A stretch of 64,000 bases of DNA from Acinetobacter silvestris (GCF_002135235.1 NZ_NEGB01000006.1:62001-126000), one strand, 5' to 3'; shown: positions 27,689 through 36,793, numbered from the stretch's first letter. Made by a program: numbers and translations. The notes: generated by a model from the sequence alone, not told the origin.

Positions 27689-29143
27689 ATGGAATTTATT
27701 CAAGCAAATGCAAACTGGTTATATCTGGTTGGCGCGATCCTCTTTATCTTAACGCTGCGTGGTTTGTCCGGTCCTAAGACTGCAATTCAAGGTAACCGTT
27801 ACGGTATGGTCGCAATGGCGATTGCTGTTGTAACGACATTCTTCGTTGCTAATCATCCTGTGTTCTGGATGATTGGTGGTGCGATGGTACTGGGTGCAAT
27901 TGTAGGTATTGCTCGTGCACGTACCGTACCTATGACACAAATGCCAGAAACTGTGGCTTTGATGCACTCGCTAGTTGGTTTGGCTGCAGTCTTGATTGCA
28001 ATTGCAGCAATTTTACATAACAACCAATTAACAGCGTTATTTACTCAGAATGAAGCGGCTTTAACTGCGGCGGGTATTCAACATACACATATGAGTAAAG
28101 TTCATTTATTTGAATTGTTTGTAGGGTGTTTTGTCGGTGCGATTACTTTCACAGCCTCTGTATTTGCTTATGGTAAATTGGCTGCGAAAAAGTGGGCGAA
28201 AACTATTTCGGGTGCATGGGTTAAACCTGTTCAAGCTTTAGTTTTTATTGCAATGTTGGCGTGTGGTGTTTATTTCTTCACTACGGGTAATATGCAAGCA
28301 TTCTGGGCAATGACAGCTCTGGCATTGGTTTTAGGTTGGGTTTGGATTGCGCCAGTTGGCGGTGGTGATATGCCAGTTGTGGTATCGCTATTGAACTCAT
28401 TCTCTGGATGGGCGGCAGCGGGTATTGGTTTCACCCTTGAAAATAATATGTTGATTGTTGCGGGTTCACTGGTGGGTTCATCAGGTGCGATTCTGTCTTA
28501 CATCATGTGTAAAGCCATGAACCGTTCAATCATCAATGTATTGTTTGGTGGTGCAATGGGTGGCACGGCGGCACCAACAGCAGCATCAGGCGATAAAGTA
28601 CAGCGTAACCACCGTTCAGGTTCTGCGGATGATGCCGGCTTCTTAATGTCGAATGCAGATAGTGTTGTGATTGTACCGGGTTATGGTATGGCACAAGGTC
28701 GTGCACAGAATGCAGTGAAAGAACTTGCGCATATTTTGAAAGAACAAGGTGTAACAGTGCGTTTTGCCATTCACCCTGTGGCAGGTCGTATGCCGGGCCA
28801 CATGAATGTATTGTTGGCTGAAGCTGATGTTGCTTATGAAGACATCTTAGAGATGGATGAGATTAACTCTGACTTTCCAGCAACTGATGTGGTACTGGTA
28901 ATTGGTGCGAATGACGTGGTCAATCCTGCGGCAAAAGATGATCCGACTTCACCTATTTATGGTATGCCAATTCTTGAAGCACATCGCGCGCGAACCATTA
29001 TGGTAATTAAACGCTCAATGGCGACAGGTTATGCAGGTCTAGACAATGACTTGTTCTATAACGATAAGACTATGATGATTTTTGGCGATGCGAAGAAAGT
29101 GGTTGAAGATATGACTAAAGCCATTAATGGTTCTAGCCACTAA
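27689..29143 (+). CDS. pntB: NAD(P) transhydrogenase subunit beta
   Basis: The 484-residue beta subunit contributes most of the membrane helices (roughly residues 1-275) and the NADP(H)-binding domain III. Conserved blocks include MPETVALMHSLVGLAAV, VSLLNSFSGWAAAGIGF, the nucleotide loop VIVPGYGMAQGRAQ, FAIHPVAGRMPGHMNVLLAE and DVVLVIGANDVVNPAA, ending in IFGDAKKVVEDM. Length matches the family. Together with the two upstream genes it forms the energy-linked transhydrogenase, a main NADPH source. The operon ends in a strong terminator. Confidence 0.97.
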   Translation: MEFIQANANWLYLVGAILFILTLRGLSGPKTAIQGNRYGMVAMAIAVVTTFFVANHPVFWMIGGAMVLGAIVGIARARTVPMTQMPETVALMHSLVGLAAVLIAIAAILHNNQLTALFTQNEAALTAAGIQHTHMSKVHLFELFVGCFVGAITFTASVFAYGKLAAKKWAKTISGAWVKPVQALVFIAMLACGVYFFTTGNMQAFWAMTALALVLGWVWIAPVGGGDMPVVVSLLNSFSGWAAAGIGFTLENNMLIVAGSLVGSSGAILSYIMCKAMNRSIINVLFGGAMGGTAAPTAASGDKVQRNHRSGSADDAGFLMSNADSVVIVPGYGMAQGRAQNAVKELAHILKEQGVTVRFAIHPVAGRMPGHMNVLLAEADVAYEDILEMDEINSDFPATDVVLVIGANDVVNPAAKDDPTSPIYGMPILEAHRARTIMVIKRSMATGYAGLDNDLFYNDKTMMIFGDAKKVVEDMTKAINGSSH

Positions 29144-29167
29144 TACTGAAAAGATTGATTTTTTAGA

Positions 29168-29189
29168 AACCACCTTCGGGTGGTTTTTT
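29168..29189 (+). terminator. Intrinsic terminator after pntB
   Basis: Stem AACCACC / GGTGGTT closed by a TTCG tetraloop and followed by a T-run. Confidence 0.93.
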
Positions 29190-29263
29190 ATTTTGAAATG
29201 AAGAGTGAGGTGGTGGGTTTGGTTGCTCTAGAATTTCTATTATCTATCTTGTTGTTTTGTTAA

Positions 29264-29614
29264 TTATATGTAGTAGGTGATTTTAATTTAGGTAGCATCC
29301 ATAGGTTGGTTGCTATTGGAGTAGGTTGTGAGATTATCCGTTTCTTTACGCTGATGATTATGCGTGTGATCATAGGAGTGTTGCTGCTATTGACGTATCA
29401 TTACTAAGATGTTGGATAGATATGACGAGTATTTTGGAGAGGTTGGGTTATTCATGCGATTTATCGTATGTACGGGCCTTAGCAGAAGCTTTATAAATGT
29501 ATTGGTAATTATATTTGATCGGTTATTGATATTATTTTGATTTATTTTATAGGCTGTTTAGCTGTGTGGTTTATCTCAAAGCAAAATGTGGCTAGCAAAC
29601 TGAATGCATTATGA
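29264..29614 (+). pseudogene. Possible decayed membrane-protein gene
   Basis: Between the pntB and rsfS terminators, three short consecutive open stretches encode hydrophobic sequence: 29264-29407 (contains GSIHRLVAIGVG and VIIGVLLLLTYHY), 29409-29540 (a 43-residue ORF starting MLDRYDEYFGEVG, with VLVIIFDRLLILF) and 29540-29614 (contains IYFIGCLAVWFIS). They lie in two frames with stops between them. This could be a remnant of one membrane protein with frameshifts, or chance in AT-rich DNA. I recognise no family. If it is not a relic, the 440 bp between the two terminators hold nothing else I can name. Confidence 0.2.
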
Positions 29615-29630
29615 GAAAAGATGTGATAAT

Positions 29631-29657
29631 AAAAAAGCGACCTGTGGTCGCTTTTTT
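29631..29657. terminator. Bidirectional terminator downstream of rsfS
   Basis: A 12-bp stem AAAAAAGCGACC / GGTCGCTTTTTT with a TGT loop, eight bases beyond the rsfS stop on the minus strand. Confidence 0.92.
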
Positions 29658-29665
29658 ATGGAAAA

Positions 29666-30067
29666 TTATGCTACAGACTCGGGAGTACCACGCCATAAGC
29701 TTTCAAGGTCGTAAAATTTACGCGCAGTTGGAAGCATCACGTGAACCACAACAAGTCCGAGATCGACTAAGATCCATTCTGCATCTTTTTCACCTTCGAC
29801 CCCAATCGGGCGGAAGCCTGCTTTACGTGCTTCTTCAGCAACATTATCAGCAAGTGCTTTCACATGACGAGTAGATGTACCACTTGCAATAACAATGGCA
29901 TCAGAGACATTGCTAATGGTGCTTACATCCATTTCGATAATTTCTTTGGCTTTTACATCTAAAAGCGCTTCATGCACAACTTTTAAGCAAGTTTGTACAT
30001 CTTTATTTTGGGAATTCATTGCGAGTTCGTGAGAATTAGAAGCGCTGGGCGATGGTTCTAAATTCAT
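29666..30067 (-). CDS. rsfS: Ribosomal silencing factor RsfS
   Basis: RsfS binds ribosomal protein uL14 and blocks subunit joining under nutrient limitation. The core contains VSDAIVIASGTSTRHVKALADNV, GEKDAEWILVDLGLVVVHVM and a closing RKFYDLESLW, all family hallmarks. The start is uncertain: the frame opens at 30097, but a promoter (30103-30131) would begin transcription at about that codon. ATG 30067 has AGGAAA upstream and gives 133 residues; ATG 30019 would give 117, nearer the 105 of E. coli. The gene is usually beside nadD, which is not present here. Confidence 0.93.
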   Translation of the reverse strand: MNLEPSPSASNSHELAMNSQNKDVQTCLKVVHEALLDVKAKEIIEMDVSTISNVSDAIVIASGTSTRHVKALADNVAEEARKAGFRPIGVEGEKDAEWILVDLGLVVVHVMLPTARKFYDLESLWRGTPESVA

Positions 30068-30102
30068 ATGAAGTATATTTTCCTGACTATAACTCATCGT
30101 AT

Positions 30103-30131
30103 AATATAGCGCCTTTTACGCAAAAATTCAA
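30103..30131 (-). promoter_or_regulatory. Sigma-70-type promoter of rsfS
   Basis: Minus-strand TTGAAT and TATATT hexamers separated by 17 bp. The predicted start of transcription is near 30096, which argues against the first ATG at 30097 being the start codon of rsfS. Confidence 0.55.
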
Positions 30132-30154
30132 ATCACAAAATTGCCTAGCCAGTT

Positions 30155-30952
30155 TTATTCAGAAGATTGATGGTGATTGAAGTACTTATCTTTCCATGTA
30201 AAAGATTGATCTGAATGCGATTGTGGTTTGTATTCAGCTGAAATAAAACCAGTGTAAGAACTTTTTTCTAACCATGAAAAAATGGGTTCAAAATCAATTT
30301 GTGCTGTATCGGGTTCATGTCGACCAGGGCAATCTGCAAATTGAATATGTCCAATCCAATCAATATTTTCTTTGAGTGTTGCTAATAGGTCTTCACCCAT
30401 CATGGCCATGTGATAACAGTCATATTGCATTTTAAGTGCTGGATGTTGCACAACTTCTAAAATTTCTTGGGCTTGTGCAATATTTTGTACCAAAAATCTC
30501 GGCATATCCGTACTGTTGATCATTTCAAATACAGGTTGAATATTGTGTTCTGATAATAAGTAGCAGGCGAGCTTTATATTATTGGCTAAAGTATTTAAGC
30601 ACGGCAGTAAATCTGCATCTTCAGGTTGTTTGCCTGCAAGAATATTGACACTTGGAATATTTAAGGCCGTTGCATATTCAATGGCGAGTTCAAGTGCTTG
30701 ATGAAAAGCAATTTCTCGGCCTGGAATCCCTGCAAGTCCATATCCACCCTGCATCAAATCTCCGGCAGGAACATTGATGAGGCAAATATCTAAATCATAC
30801 AGTTGTATTTGTGAACGAAGATCATCAATGCTGAGTTCATAGGGAAATTGAATTTCAATATGTTGAAAACCATGTTGATGTGCTAATGCAAAGCGCTCAA
30901 TTAATGGGACTTCAGTAAAAATCATCGATAAGTTTACTGCGAGTTTGGTCAT
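30155..30952 (-). CDS. hyi: Hydroxypyruvate isomerase-type TIM-barrel isomerase
   Basis: The 265-residue protein belongs to the xylose-isomerase-like TIM-barrel family and matches hydroxypyruvate isomerase in layout: KLAVNLSMIFTEVPLIERF at the N-terminus, FEMINSTDMPRF with a metal-ligand Glu, QYDCYHMAMM with Asp and His ligands, GHIQFADCPGRHEPDTAQID and a late GFISAEYKP with the final Glu. It would convert hydroxypyruvate and tartronate semialdehyde. It follows the reductase gene on the same strand after 51 bases, a pair typical of the glyoxylate (gcl-hyi-glxR) pathway, although no glyoxylate carboligase gene is in the window. 2-oxo-tetronate isomerase is an alternative. Confidence 0.85.
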   Translation of the reverse strand: MTKLAVNLSMIFTEVPLIERFALAHQHGFQHIEIQFPYELSIDDLRSQIQLYDLDICLINVPAGDLMQGGYGLAGIPGREIAFHQALELAIEYATALNIPSVNILAGKQPEDADLLPCLNTLANNIKLACYLLSEHNIQPVFEMINSTDMPRFLVQNIAQAQEILEVVQHPALKMQYDCYHMAMMGEDLLATLKENIDWIGHIQFADCPGRHEPDTAQIDFEPIFSWLEKSSYTGFISAEYKPQSHSDQSFTWKDKYFNHHQSSE

Positions 30953-31003
30953 TATATTGCTCCTTGCATCATGGCATTCATTACCAATGTAGTAGGCAAT
31001 GCT

Positions 31004-31870
31004 TTATTTTTCAACTTGTTTAATGATAGTGGCTAAATCAGCGGCTGAAAAACCATGATTTTGATGTGCTTGTAACTGAGAGAGGGCTTGTTGAGCGACT
31101 GGAATATTCAGCTTGAATTGCTGTGCCAAGGTCACGGCATTAGTTAAATCTTTAGATAGGGTTTGGACTTTCCATTGCACAGGTTCAAAGCAATGTGTTG
31201 CCATACGTGGCGCTAAAATTTGAAAAGGTTTGGAGTCTGCAAAACCGCCTGCAAGTGCTGGGGCGAGTAAACTTGTATCTACACCGGCTAGATCTGCTAA
31301 GGCCACAGCTTCAGCAATTAAAGTACTGTTGGCAGCTACGATCAATTGATTACAAATTTTAGTGGCTTGTCCAGTTCCGATGTCACCCATACGTGTGACT
31401 CGTTGGCAAAGCACATTGAAAATAGCGGATAGATTTTGAATGGTGGTTGCATCACCACCAGCAAAGATCACTAAGGTTCCATTTTCAGCCCCAACGGTGC
31501 CACCTGAAACGGGAGAATCAATCCATGTTATTTGTTGTTGCTTGGCTTGATGTGCGAGTTGCTTGGTTTTATCTACAGATAGGCTTGAAAAATCAACAAT
31601 AACTTGATTTGCAACTAGGTAAGGGCGGATCTGATCAAATACACTTTCTGCTGCTGCATCATCTGCAAGACAAGTGAGAATAATCGGATAGTGGTTGACT
31701 TTTTCAAGTGATAACGCTGTTGCTCCGGTGTCAATTAATGCTTCACAGGCAGTTGAAGTTCTGTTCCAAACAGCAACATCAAAACCTGCTTGCAGTAGTC
31801 GGGTTGCCATACGACTTCCCATTAAACCGATACCTAGAAATGCAATTTTAGTTTCACGATTAAAGCTCAT
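31004..31870 (-). CDS. NAD(P)-dependent beta-hydroxyacid dehydrogenase, tartronate semialdehyde reductase-like
   Basis: This 288-residue member of the 3-hydroxyisobutyrate dehydrogenase family has the Rossmann motif FLGIGLMGSRMATRL, the substrate-binding DSPVSGGTVGAENGTL and the catalytic Lys in ATKICNQLIVAANS. The partner gene downstream is a hydroxypyruvate isomerase, which favours 2-hydroxy-3-oxopropionate (tartronate semialdehyde) reductase, GlxR/GarR, over 3-hydroxyisobutyrate dehydrogenase. Specificity cannot be decided from sequence alone. No signal peptide; cytoplasmic. Confidence 0.85.
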   Translation of the reverse strand: MSFNRETKIAFLGIGLMGSRMATRLLQAGFDVAVWNRTSTACEALIDTGATALSLEKVNHYPIILTCLADDAAAESVFDQIRPYLVANQVIVDFSSLSVDKTKQLAHQAKQQQITWIDSPVSGGTVGAENGTLVIFAGGDATTIQNLSAIFNVLCQRVTRMGDIGTGQATKICNQLIVAANSTLIAEAVALADLAGVDTSLLAPALAGGFADSKPFQILAPRMATHCFEPVQWKVQTLSKDLTNAVTLAQQFKLNIPVAQQALSQLQAHQNHGFSAADLATIIKQVEK

Positions 31871-31910
31871 AGCAGCGTTCTCAAATAGCTAAAATACTCT
31901 TAAAAAGTTG

Positions 31911-31946
31911 AAACAGTTTCAAAGAATAATCATTTTGAAACTGTTT
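31911..31946 (-). terminator. Inverted repeat after the crotonase gene, probable terminator
   Basis: A 13-bp perfect stem AAACAGTTTCAAA / TTTGAAACTGTTT with a 10-nt loop. On the minus strand it is followed by CAACTTTTT. It separates the crotonase gene from the reductase gene. Confidence 0.6.
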
Positions 31947-31954
31947 GGTCGGCG

Positions 31955-32746
31955 TTATTTATATTGACGTGGTAAAAATTGCATTTCCGGATTTTTGTCT
32001 TTTTTACGTGCAATCTGGCTGTTTTTTCCAAGTAACAATTTCAGTTGCCAAATTTTTTCTAAACGTAATGATTTTTGAGGTGCATGTTGCATGGCATCTA
32101 ATACTCGTTTTGCGGCCATTAATGCATCTGGTGAGCGTTGTAGCATTTCTTGTGCAATGAGCTGTGCTTTAGCCAGAGGAGCATTGTCTAAATGGGTGAC
32201 CAGACCAATTTCTTTGGCATAGTTGCCATCAAAAATTCGTGCTGTTAAGGTGAGTTCTTTGGCCAAATCTAAACCGATGATGCCTTTAATCGAACGGGTG
32301 AGACCCATATCTGGAACGAGTCCCCAACGACTTTCCATGATAGATAATTGTGTGTCTGGATGTGCGATGCGAATATCTGCAGCCAATGCCAGTTGCATAC
32401 CTGCACCAAAGCAAAAACCTTCAATGGCAGCAATGACAGGGACGGGGAGTTCTTGCCAAATCAGGAAGGCTTTTTGGAATAAACTTTGCCCGGGTTTGAG
32501 TAGTTCCCAAGCGGCATAGGCAGTGTTTTTAGGGCTATTCAAATCGGCTAAATCGATCCCTGCACTAAACACATGGGCTTCGCCTGTTAAAATGACACAA
32601 CGAATACTACGGTCTTTTTTAATTTTTTGGGCAGTGCTGACCAGTTCACGTAACAATGCAAAGCTCATTGCATTACGCTTTTCAGGACGGTTTAAATACA
32701 CTGTGGCAATGCCATCTTTCTTTTCTATGCGCAGTAATGTTGTCAT
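31955..32746 (-). CDS. Crotonase/enoyl-CoA hydratase family protein
   Basis: The 263-residue protein has the crotonase fold: RPEKRNAMSF, the oxyanion-hole segment VFSAGIDLADL, and EGFCFGAGMQLALAADIRIA. In the region that carries the second catalytic acid it reads GLVPDMGLTRSI, with Asp where ordinary hydratases have Glu or Gly; this resembles dienoyl-CoA isomerases (ECH1 type). Activity on an acyl-CoA is certain as a class, but hydratase versus isomerase is open. It stands between gacS and the reductase gene without other fatty-acid genes. Confidence 0.87.
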   Translation of the reverse strand: MTTLLRIEKKDGIATVYLNRPEKRNAMSFALLRELVSTAQKIKKDRSIRCVILTGEAHVFSAGIDLADLNSPKNTAYAAWELLKPGQSLFQKAFLIWQELPVPVIAAIEGFCFGAGMQLALAADIRIAHPDTQLSIMESRWGLVPDMGLTRSIKGIIGLDLAKELTLTARIFDGNYAKEIGLVTHLDNAPLAKAQLIAQEMLQRSPDALMAAKRVLDAMQHAPQKSLRLEKIWQLKLLLGKNSQIARKKDKNPEMQFLPRQYK

Positions 32747-32831
32747 GGTTTCTACTCTTATTTTCCTTAATCAAGAGCATAGCATGTGAGACTTTTTGAT
32801 ACATGACAGCACAGTCACAATCCGTTGTCAT

Positions 32832-32856
32832 CCAAGTAACATGCATGATTACTTGG
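32832..32856 (-). terminator. Possible terminator after gacS
   Basis: CCAAGTAA / TTACTTGG with a 9-nt loop (itself containing CATG), 17 bases beyond the gacS stop. There is no T-run on the minus strand, so it could instead be a simple stem or operator before the crotonase gene. Confidence 0.35.
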
Positions 32857-32873
32857 TATCATTTAGATGCTAA

Positions 32874-35690
32874 CTAATTGGGAAAAATCTGTTGAGCTGC
32901 GGACTCTACTTCATGAATGACCAATTGTAATTCATCTACACGGTTTAAGGTTTCTTGAATAAACTGCTCATCTGCTTTGCGCCGCTCTTTGCGTAAGGTT
33001 GAAATAAACTGTTCAAAGCTGCCAGTAACTTGTTGTAATTTTGGCGTGCCCACATAGCGAGTTGCACCATACAGTCGATGCAGAACATGTTCCAGTTGTG
33101 GAAAATCCTCAAGTTCAACTAATTGTCGGATTTCTTCAATTTCAGCTGGAAAACTATCGACTAACATTTTAAGTAAATCTTGGGCTAAATCTTCCTTGTT
33201 CGCCGCTAATTGTAAACTTTGTTTCCAGTCTAATATATGTGGATCAATCGCCTCTATAATGACAGTATTTTCAGTTTGTTGGATCGGTTTTATAAATTTA
33301 TCACTGGTCCAATGCGTTAAAATTTGAATGATTTGCTCAATTTGAATTGGCTTCGTCACATAGTCATCCATCCCGACTTTAAGTAATTTTTGTTTTTCAT
33401 CTGCCAAAGCGTGTGCTGTGAGGGCAATAATAGGCATTCGCATTCCCTCTAAAGTTGATTCTAGTGAGCGAATGGCACGGGTGGTATCAATCCCTGACAT
33501 AACTGGCATTTGAATATCCATAAATACCAAATCAAAGGGTTTATCACCTTGATCTATACTTTGTTGAATAATATTCAAGGCTTCTTGTCCACTTTGTGCT
33601 TTAGTGGTCTGAACATTTAACTCGCCTAATAGTGCTTCAAGTACAATGAGGTTGGGAAGGTGATCATCCACGGCTAAGACATGTAAATCTCGCCCTTTAA
33701 AGTCTTCATGTTGCTCTGTTTCAAAGATAGGTTTGTTTTCAAGCAAATGAATTAAAGCCGTTCGACTTAAGGGTTGATAAAGTGGTCGAGCACGATACTC
33801 ATTTAACATGTTCGGTTCTAGGGTCATTTGATAACCATAAACAGCTAAATGCCCTTGATATCGACTGCGAATTTCTTTGAGTAATGCTTCTGTATCGCCG
33901 CTGTGATCAACAATTAGCCATGTGTTTTCACTTTCTTGTGCAAGTGATTTTAAGCGACTAAATAAATCTAAAATAGATTGTGTTTCAGTGTGTTGGACGT
34001 GGTAGTTTTCCAAATAATGTCTTAAAACATTGGCTGTCGCAGGATGGGCAAGATAGGAAACTACATGTATATCTGAGAAATCTGGATGATAAATGGCTTC
34101 ATCTTCTCCGACAATAAACATGGCTGTAAACCAAAAGGTCGAACCTTTTTCTGTGGGTGCTCGTTCTTGATTATCTTCAAAGCCAATTTGCCCATGCATT
34201 AGGCTGACCAATTGTTTAGAAATTGCAAGACCTAAGCCAGTTCCGCCAAATTGGCGAGTAACCGAGGCATCACCTTGCGAGAAGGATTCAAATAATCGTT
34301 TACGGTCTGTACCACTGAGACCAATTCCACTGTCTTGAACACTAAAATGCAGTAAACATTGACCAATATCATCATGCTCCATACGAGCACGCACGATAAT
34401 TTCACCATCTGGGGTGAATTTGATCGCATTGGAAATTAAGTTGGTTAGAATTTGTTTGACCCGTAAGGCATCACCAATGACATGTTTAGGGACGTTGTCG
34501 GCATAGTAGAATGCCATATCAATTTGTTTTTGTGCCGCCAAGGGCGACAGCATGTCCATAACATCAAAAATGGCTTCTTCTAAATCAAATGGGGCTGTTT
34601 CTAATTCAAGTTTACCCGCATCAATTTTAGAGAAGTCCAAAACATCATTAATCAGTGCTAATAAATGCGCAGAAGACTTACGAATGGTTTGTAGATAAAG
34701 GCTTTGGTCGTTACTCAAGTTACCTTGACGTAATAACAGATGGATAAAACCATCAATACTGTTGAGTGGGGTGCGTAACTCATGACTAATATTGGCCAGA
34801 AAAACAGACTTTGCCTGATTGGATGAAATAGCATGGTCACGGGCTTGTTTGTAAGTAATATTTTGGACTTCTAAAGTATCTAAAGTTCGACGTAAATCAT
34901 CTTCAGTTTGCTCAGTATGTTCTTTAAGTTCTAAGAAGCTAAAGTGTAAGCGTTTGACCACATTGGCAATATCACGCTGTAGTAAACGCAATTCTCCAGT
35001 ACTATTAATGACCATATGCTGATCAAGGGTATCGGCATTTAAACGTTGTAATTGCATCCGTATTTCGTACATTGGCGCAATCCAACGTCTTGAGTAGAAA
35101 TTTAAGCACAGGAGTAACAGCAGTAAGGTTAATAATGCTGTGGTAATGAGCACAATTAATACGCGGTAGTGCGAAATTTCTAAAGGCTGGTTATCTAACT
35201 CAATCATCAGCCATAATTTTTTATTGTGATCAGTCTTGTTAAGACGAATCCCATAAATATTATTATGTTGATTCAGGATTGGGCCAAAAAAAGTATTATT
35301 TTGCGGTGGTTTAGGCCATGTTTTTTGGAATTGTGAGCCGATACTTAAATACTTGGTATTTTGTTCATCTATGATTGCTGCGCTCAATAAATGTTTTTCA
35401 TTAAACATATTTTGCAAAATATGTTCAGCACGATCACGTTTGCTGGGGTCTTGTTGAATTAAGTCTATCAACTTGTCGGCAATATATTGATAGCGACTGA
35501 GTATGGCGATTGCGGAAAAACGTTGTTGCGCCTTAGAGGAGTCGGCTGTTTCAGAAAGAACCAGCGCTGTACCTACGCAAGATAAAACCATGATCGGAAC
35601 AAAAATTAATGCAATTAATTGCCCATAAGCATGATTAAGTTTTAAGCGTTTGAAGAGTTTTTTATTGAAATTTGACATGCATTCAGCCAC
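32874..35690 (-). CDS. gacS: Hybrid sensor histidine kinase GacS/BarA
   Basis: The 938-residue protein is an unorthodox kinase: two membrane segments (near residues 25-45 and 175-200) around a periplasmic sensor, a HAMP linker, a HisKA domain with HELRTPLNS, an HATPase domain (NLISNAIKF, GTGLGLAIS), a degenerate then a true receiver domain (LVFMDIQMPVMSGI with the phosphoacceptor Asp) and a C-terminal HPt domain (VLHRLYGATRYVG with the phosphorylated His). The order matches GacS, which phosphorylates GacA to drive Rsm small RNAs. gacA is not in the window. The start is GTG 35690, with GGGGA upstream; ATG 35678 is an alternative. cysM is divergent. Confidence 0.95.
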   Translation of the reverse strand: MAECMSNFNKKLFKRLKLNHAYGQLIALIFVPIMVLSCVGTALVLSETADSSKAQQRFSAIAILSRYQYIADKLIDLIQQDPSKRDRAEHILQNMFNEKHLLSAAIIDEQNTKYLSIGSQFQKTWPKPPQNNTFFGPILNQHNNIYGIRLNKTDHNKKLWLMIELDNQPLEISHYRVLIVLITTALLTLLLLLLCLNFYSRRWIAPMYEIRMQLQRLNADTLDQHMVINSTGELRLLQRDIANVVKRLHFSFLELKEHTEQTEDDLRRTLDTLEVQNITYKQARDHAISSNQAKSVFLANISHELRTPLNSIDGFIHLLLRQGNLSNDQSLYLQTIRKSSAHLLALINDVLDFSKIDAGKLELETAPFDLEEAIFDVMDMLSPLAAQKQIDMAFYYADNVPKHVIGDALRVKQILTNLISNAIKFTPDGEIIVRARMEHDDIGQCLLHFSVQDSGIGLSGTDRKRLFESFSQGDASVTRQFGGTGLGLAISKQLVSLMHGQIGFEDNQERAPTEKGSTFWFTAMFIVGEDEAIYHPDFSDIHVVSYLAHPATANVLRHYLENYHVQHTETQSILDLFSRLKSLAQESENTWLIVDHSGDTEALLKEIRSRYQGHLAVYGYQMTLEPNMLNEYRARPLYQPLSRTALIHLLENKPIFETEQHEDFKGRDLHVLAVDDHLPNLIVLEALLGELNVQTTKAQSGQEALNIIQQSIDQGDKPFDLVFMDIQMPVMSGIDTTRAIRSLESTLEGMRMPIIALTAHALADEKQKLLKVGMDDYVTKPIQIEQIIQILTHWTSDKFIKPIQQTENTVIIEAIDPHILDWKQSLQLAANKEDLAQDLLKMLVDSFPAEIEEIRQLVELEDFPQLEHVLHRLYGATRYVGTPKLQQVTGSFEQFISTLRKERRKADEQFIQETLNRVDELQLVIHEVESAAQQIFPN

Positions 35691-35830
35691 ACATTCCCCA
35701 TGCAGGGCATATTAACATGCTTTATCAAAAATGCTGGTGCTTTCATTATATTCAATAAAAAGGCTTGGAAAGGTGTGCAGGCTGGGGCAATTTTTCATAC
35801 AATAGGCGCACCTCGATATAGGTACACACC

Positions 35831-36757
35831 ATGAGTAATACACAACTTGATTTTTCTGCAGACGAATTTTTATTAGACCATTATGTCGGAAAGACACCTT
35901 TGGTACGTTTACAGCGTCTCGCAAGTCATACTCAAGCAACCGTTTTGGCGAAACTTGAAGGCAATAATCCTGCTGGCTCAGTCAAAGATCGTCCAGCCTA
36001 TAATATGATTATGCAAGCTGAAAAGCGCGGACAGATTCAGCCAGGTGATACCTTAATTGAGGCGACTAGCGGCAATACCGGAATTGCTTTAGCCATGGTG
36101 GCAGCAATGCGCGGTTATAAAATGCAACTGATTATGCCTGATAACATGAGTCAGGAACGAAAAGATGCGATGCGTGCTTATGGTGCTGAACTGATTGAAG
36201 TGACTAAAGCTGAAGGAATGGAAGGTGCACGTGATCTTGCTTTGAAAATGCAAGCTGAGGGTAAGGGCTTTGTACTGAATCAATTTGGGAATCCAGATAA
36301 TGTTGAGGCGCATTATTTAACGACTGGACCTGAAATTTGGCAACAAACGGGCGGAAAGATTACCCATTTTGTGAGTTCAATGGGCACTACCGGCACGATT
36401 ATGGGGATTTCAAAATATCTTAAAGAGCAGAATCCTGATATTCAAATCGTGGGTTTACAGCCGGAAGATGGGGCGAGCATTGCTGGTATTCGTCGTTGGC
36501 CTGAACAGTACCTACCGACAATTTTTGATCGCAGTCGAATTGACCGTATTATTGATATTCCACAAATTGCAGCTGAAAAAGTGATGCGTAAATTGGCACG
36601 CGAAGAAGGCATTAGTGCTGGAACATCTTCAGGTGGTGCGGTATGGGCTTCAATAAAATTAGCAGAAGAATATCCAGATGCTGTAATTGTCTGCATTATT
36701 TGTGATCGTGGAGATCGTTATCTTTCCACAGGTTTGTTTTCAGTAAAAGATGAATAA
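35831..36757 (+). CDS. cysM: Cysteine synthase B (O-acetylserine sulfhydrylase CysM)
   Basis: This 308-residue PLP enzyme makes cysteine from O-acetylserine and sulfide or thiosulfate. The PLP-binding Lys lies in NPAGSVKDRPAYNM, the substrate loop is ATSGNTGIALAM and the phosphate-binding loop is SSMGTTGTIMGIS. The C-terminal IICDRGDRYLSTGLF is typical of CysM rather than CysK. Its neighbours (gacS divergent; exonuclease, rlmD and relA downstream) reproduce a gene order I recall from Acinetobacter. It is followed by the exonuclease gene after 36 bases, possibly in one transcript. Confidence 0.95.
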   Translation: MSNTQLDFSADEFLLDHYVGKTPLVRLQRLASHTQATVLAKLEGNNPAGSVKDRPAYNMIMQAEKRGQIQPGDTLIEATSGNTGIALAMVAAMRGYKMQLIMPDNMSQERKDAMRAYGAELIEVTKAEGMEGARDLALKMQAEGKGFVLNQFGNPDNVEAHYLTTGPEIWQQTGGKITHFVSSMGTTGTIMGISKYLKEQNPDIQIVGLQPEDGASIAGIRRWPEQYLPTIFDRSRIDRIIDIPQIAAEKVMRKLAREEGISAGTSSGGAVWASIKLAEEYPDAVIVCIICDRGDRYLSTGLFSVKDE

Positions 36758-36793
36758 CCAATAGAAACTTCTTGAGTTTTTGAGTAACTAAAT

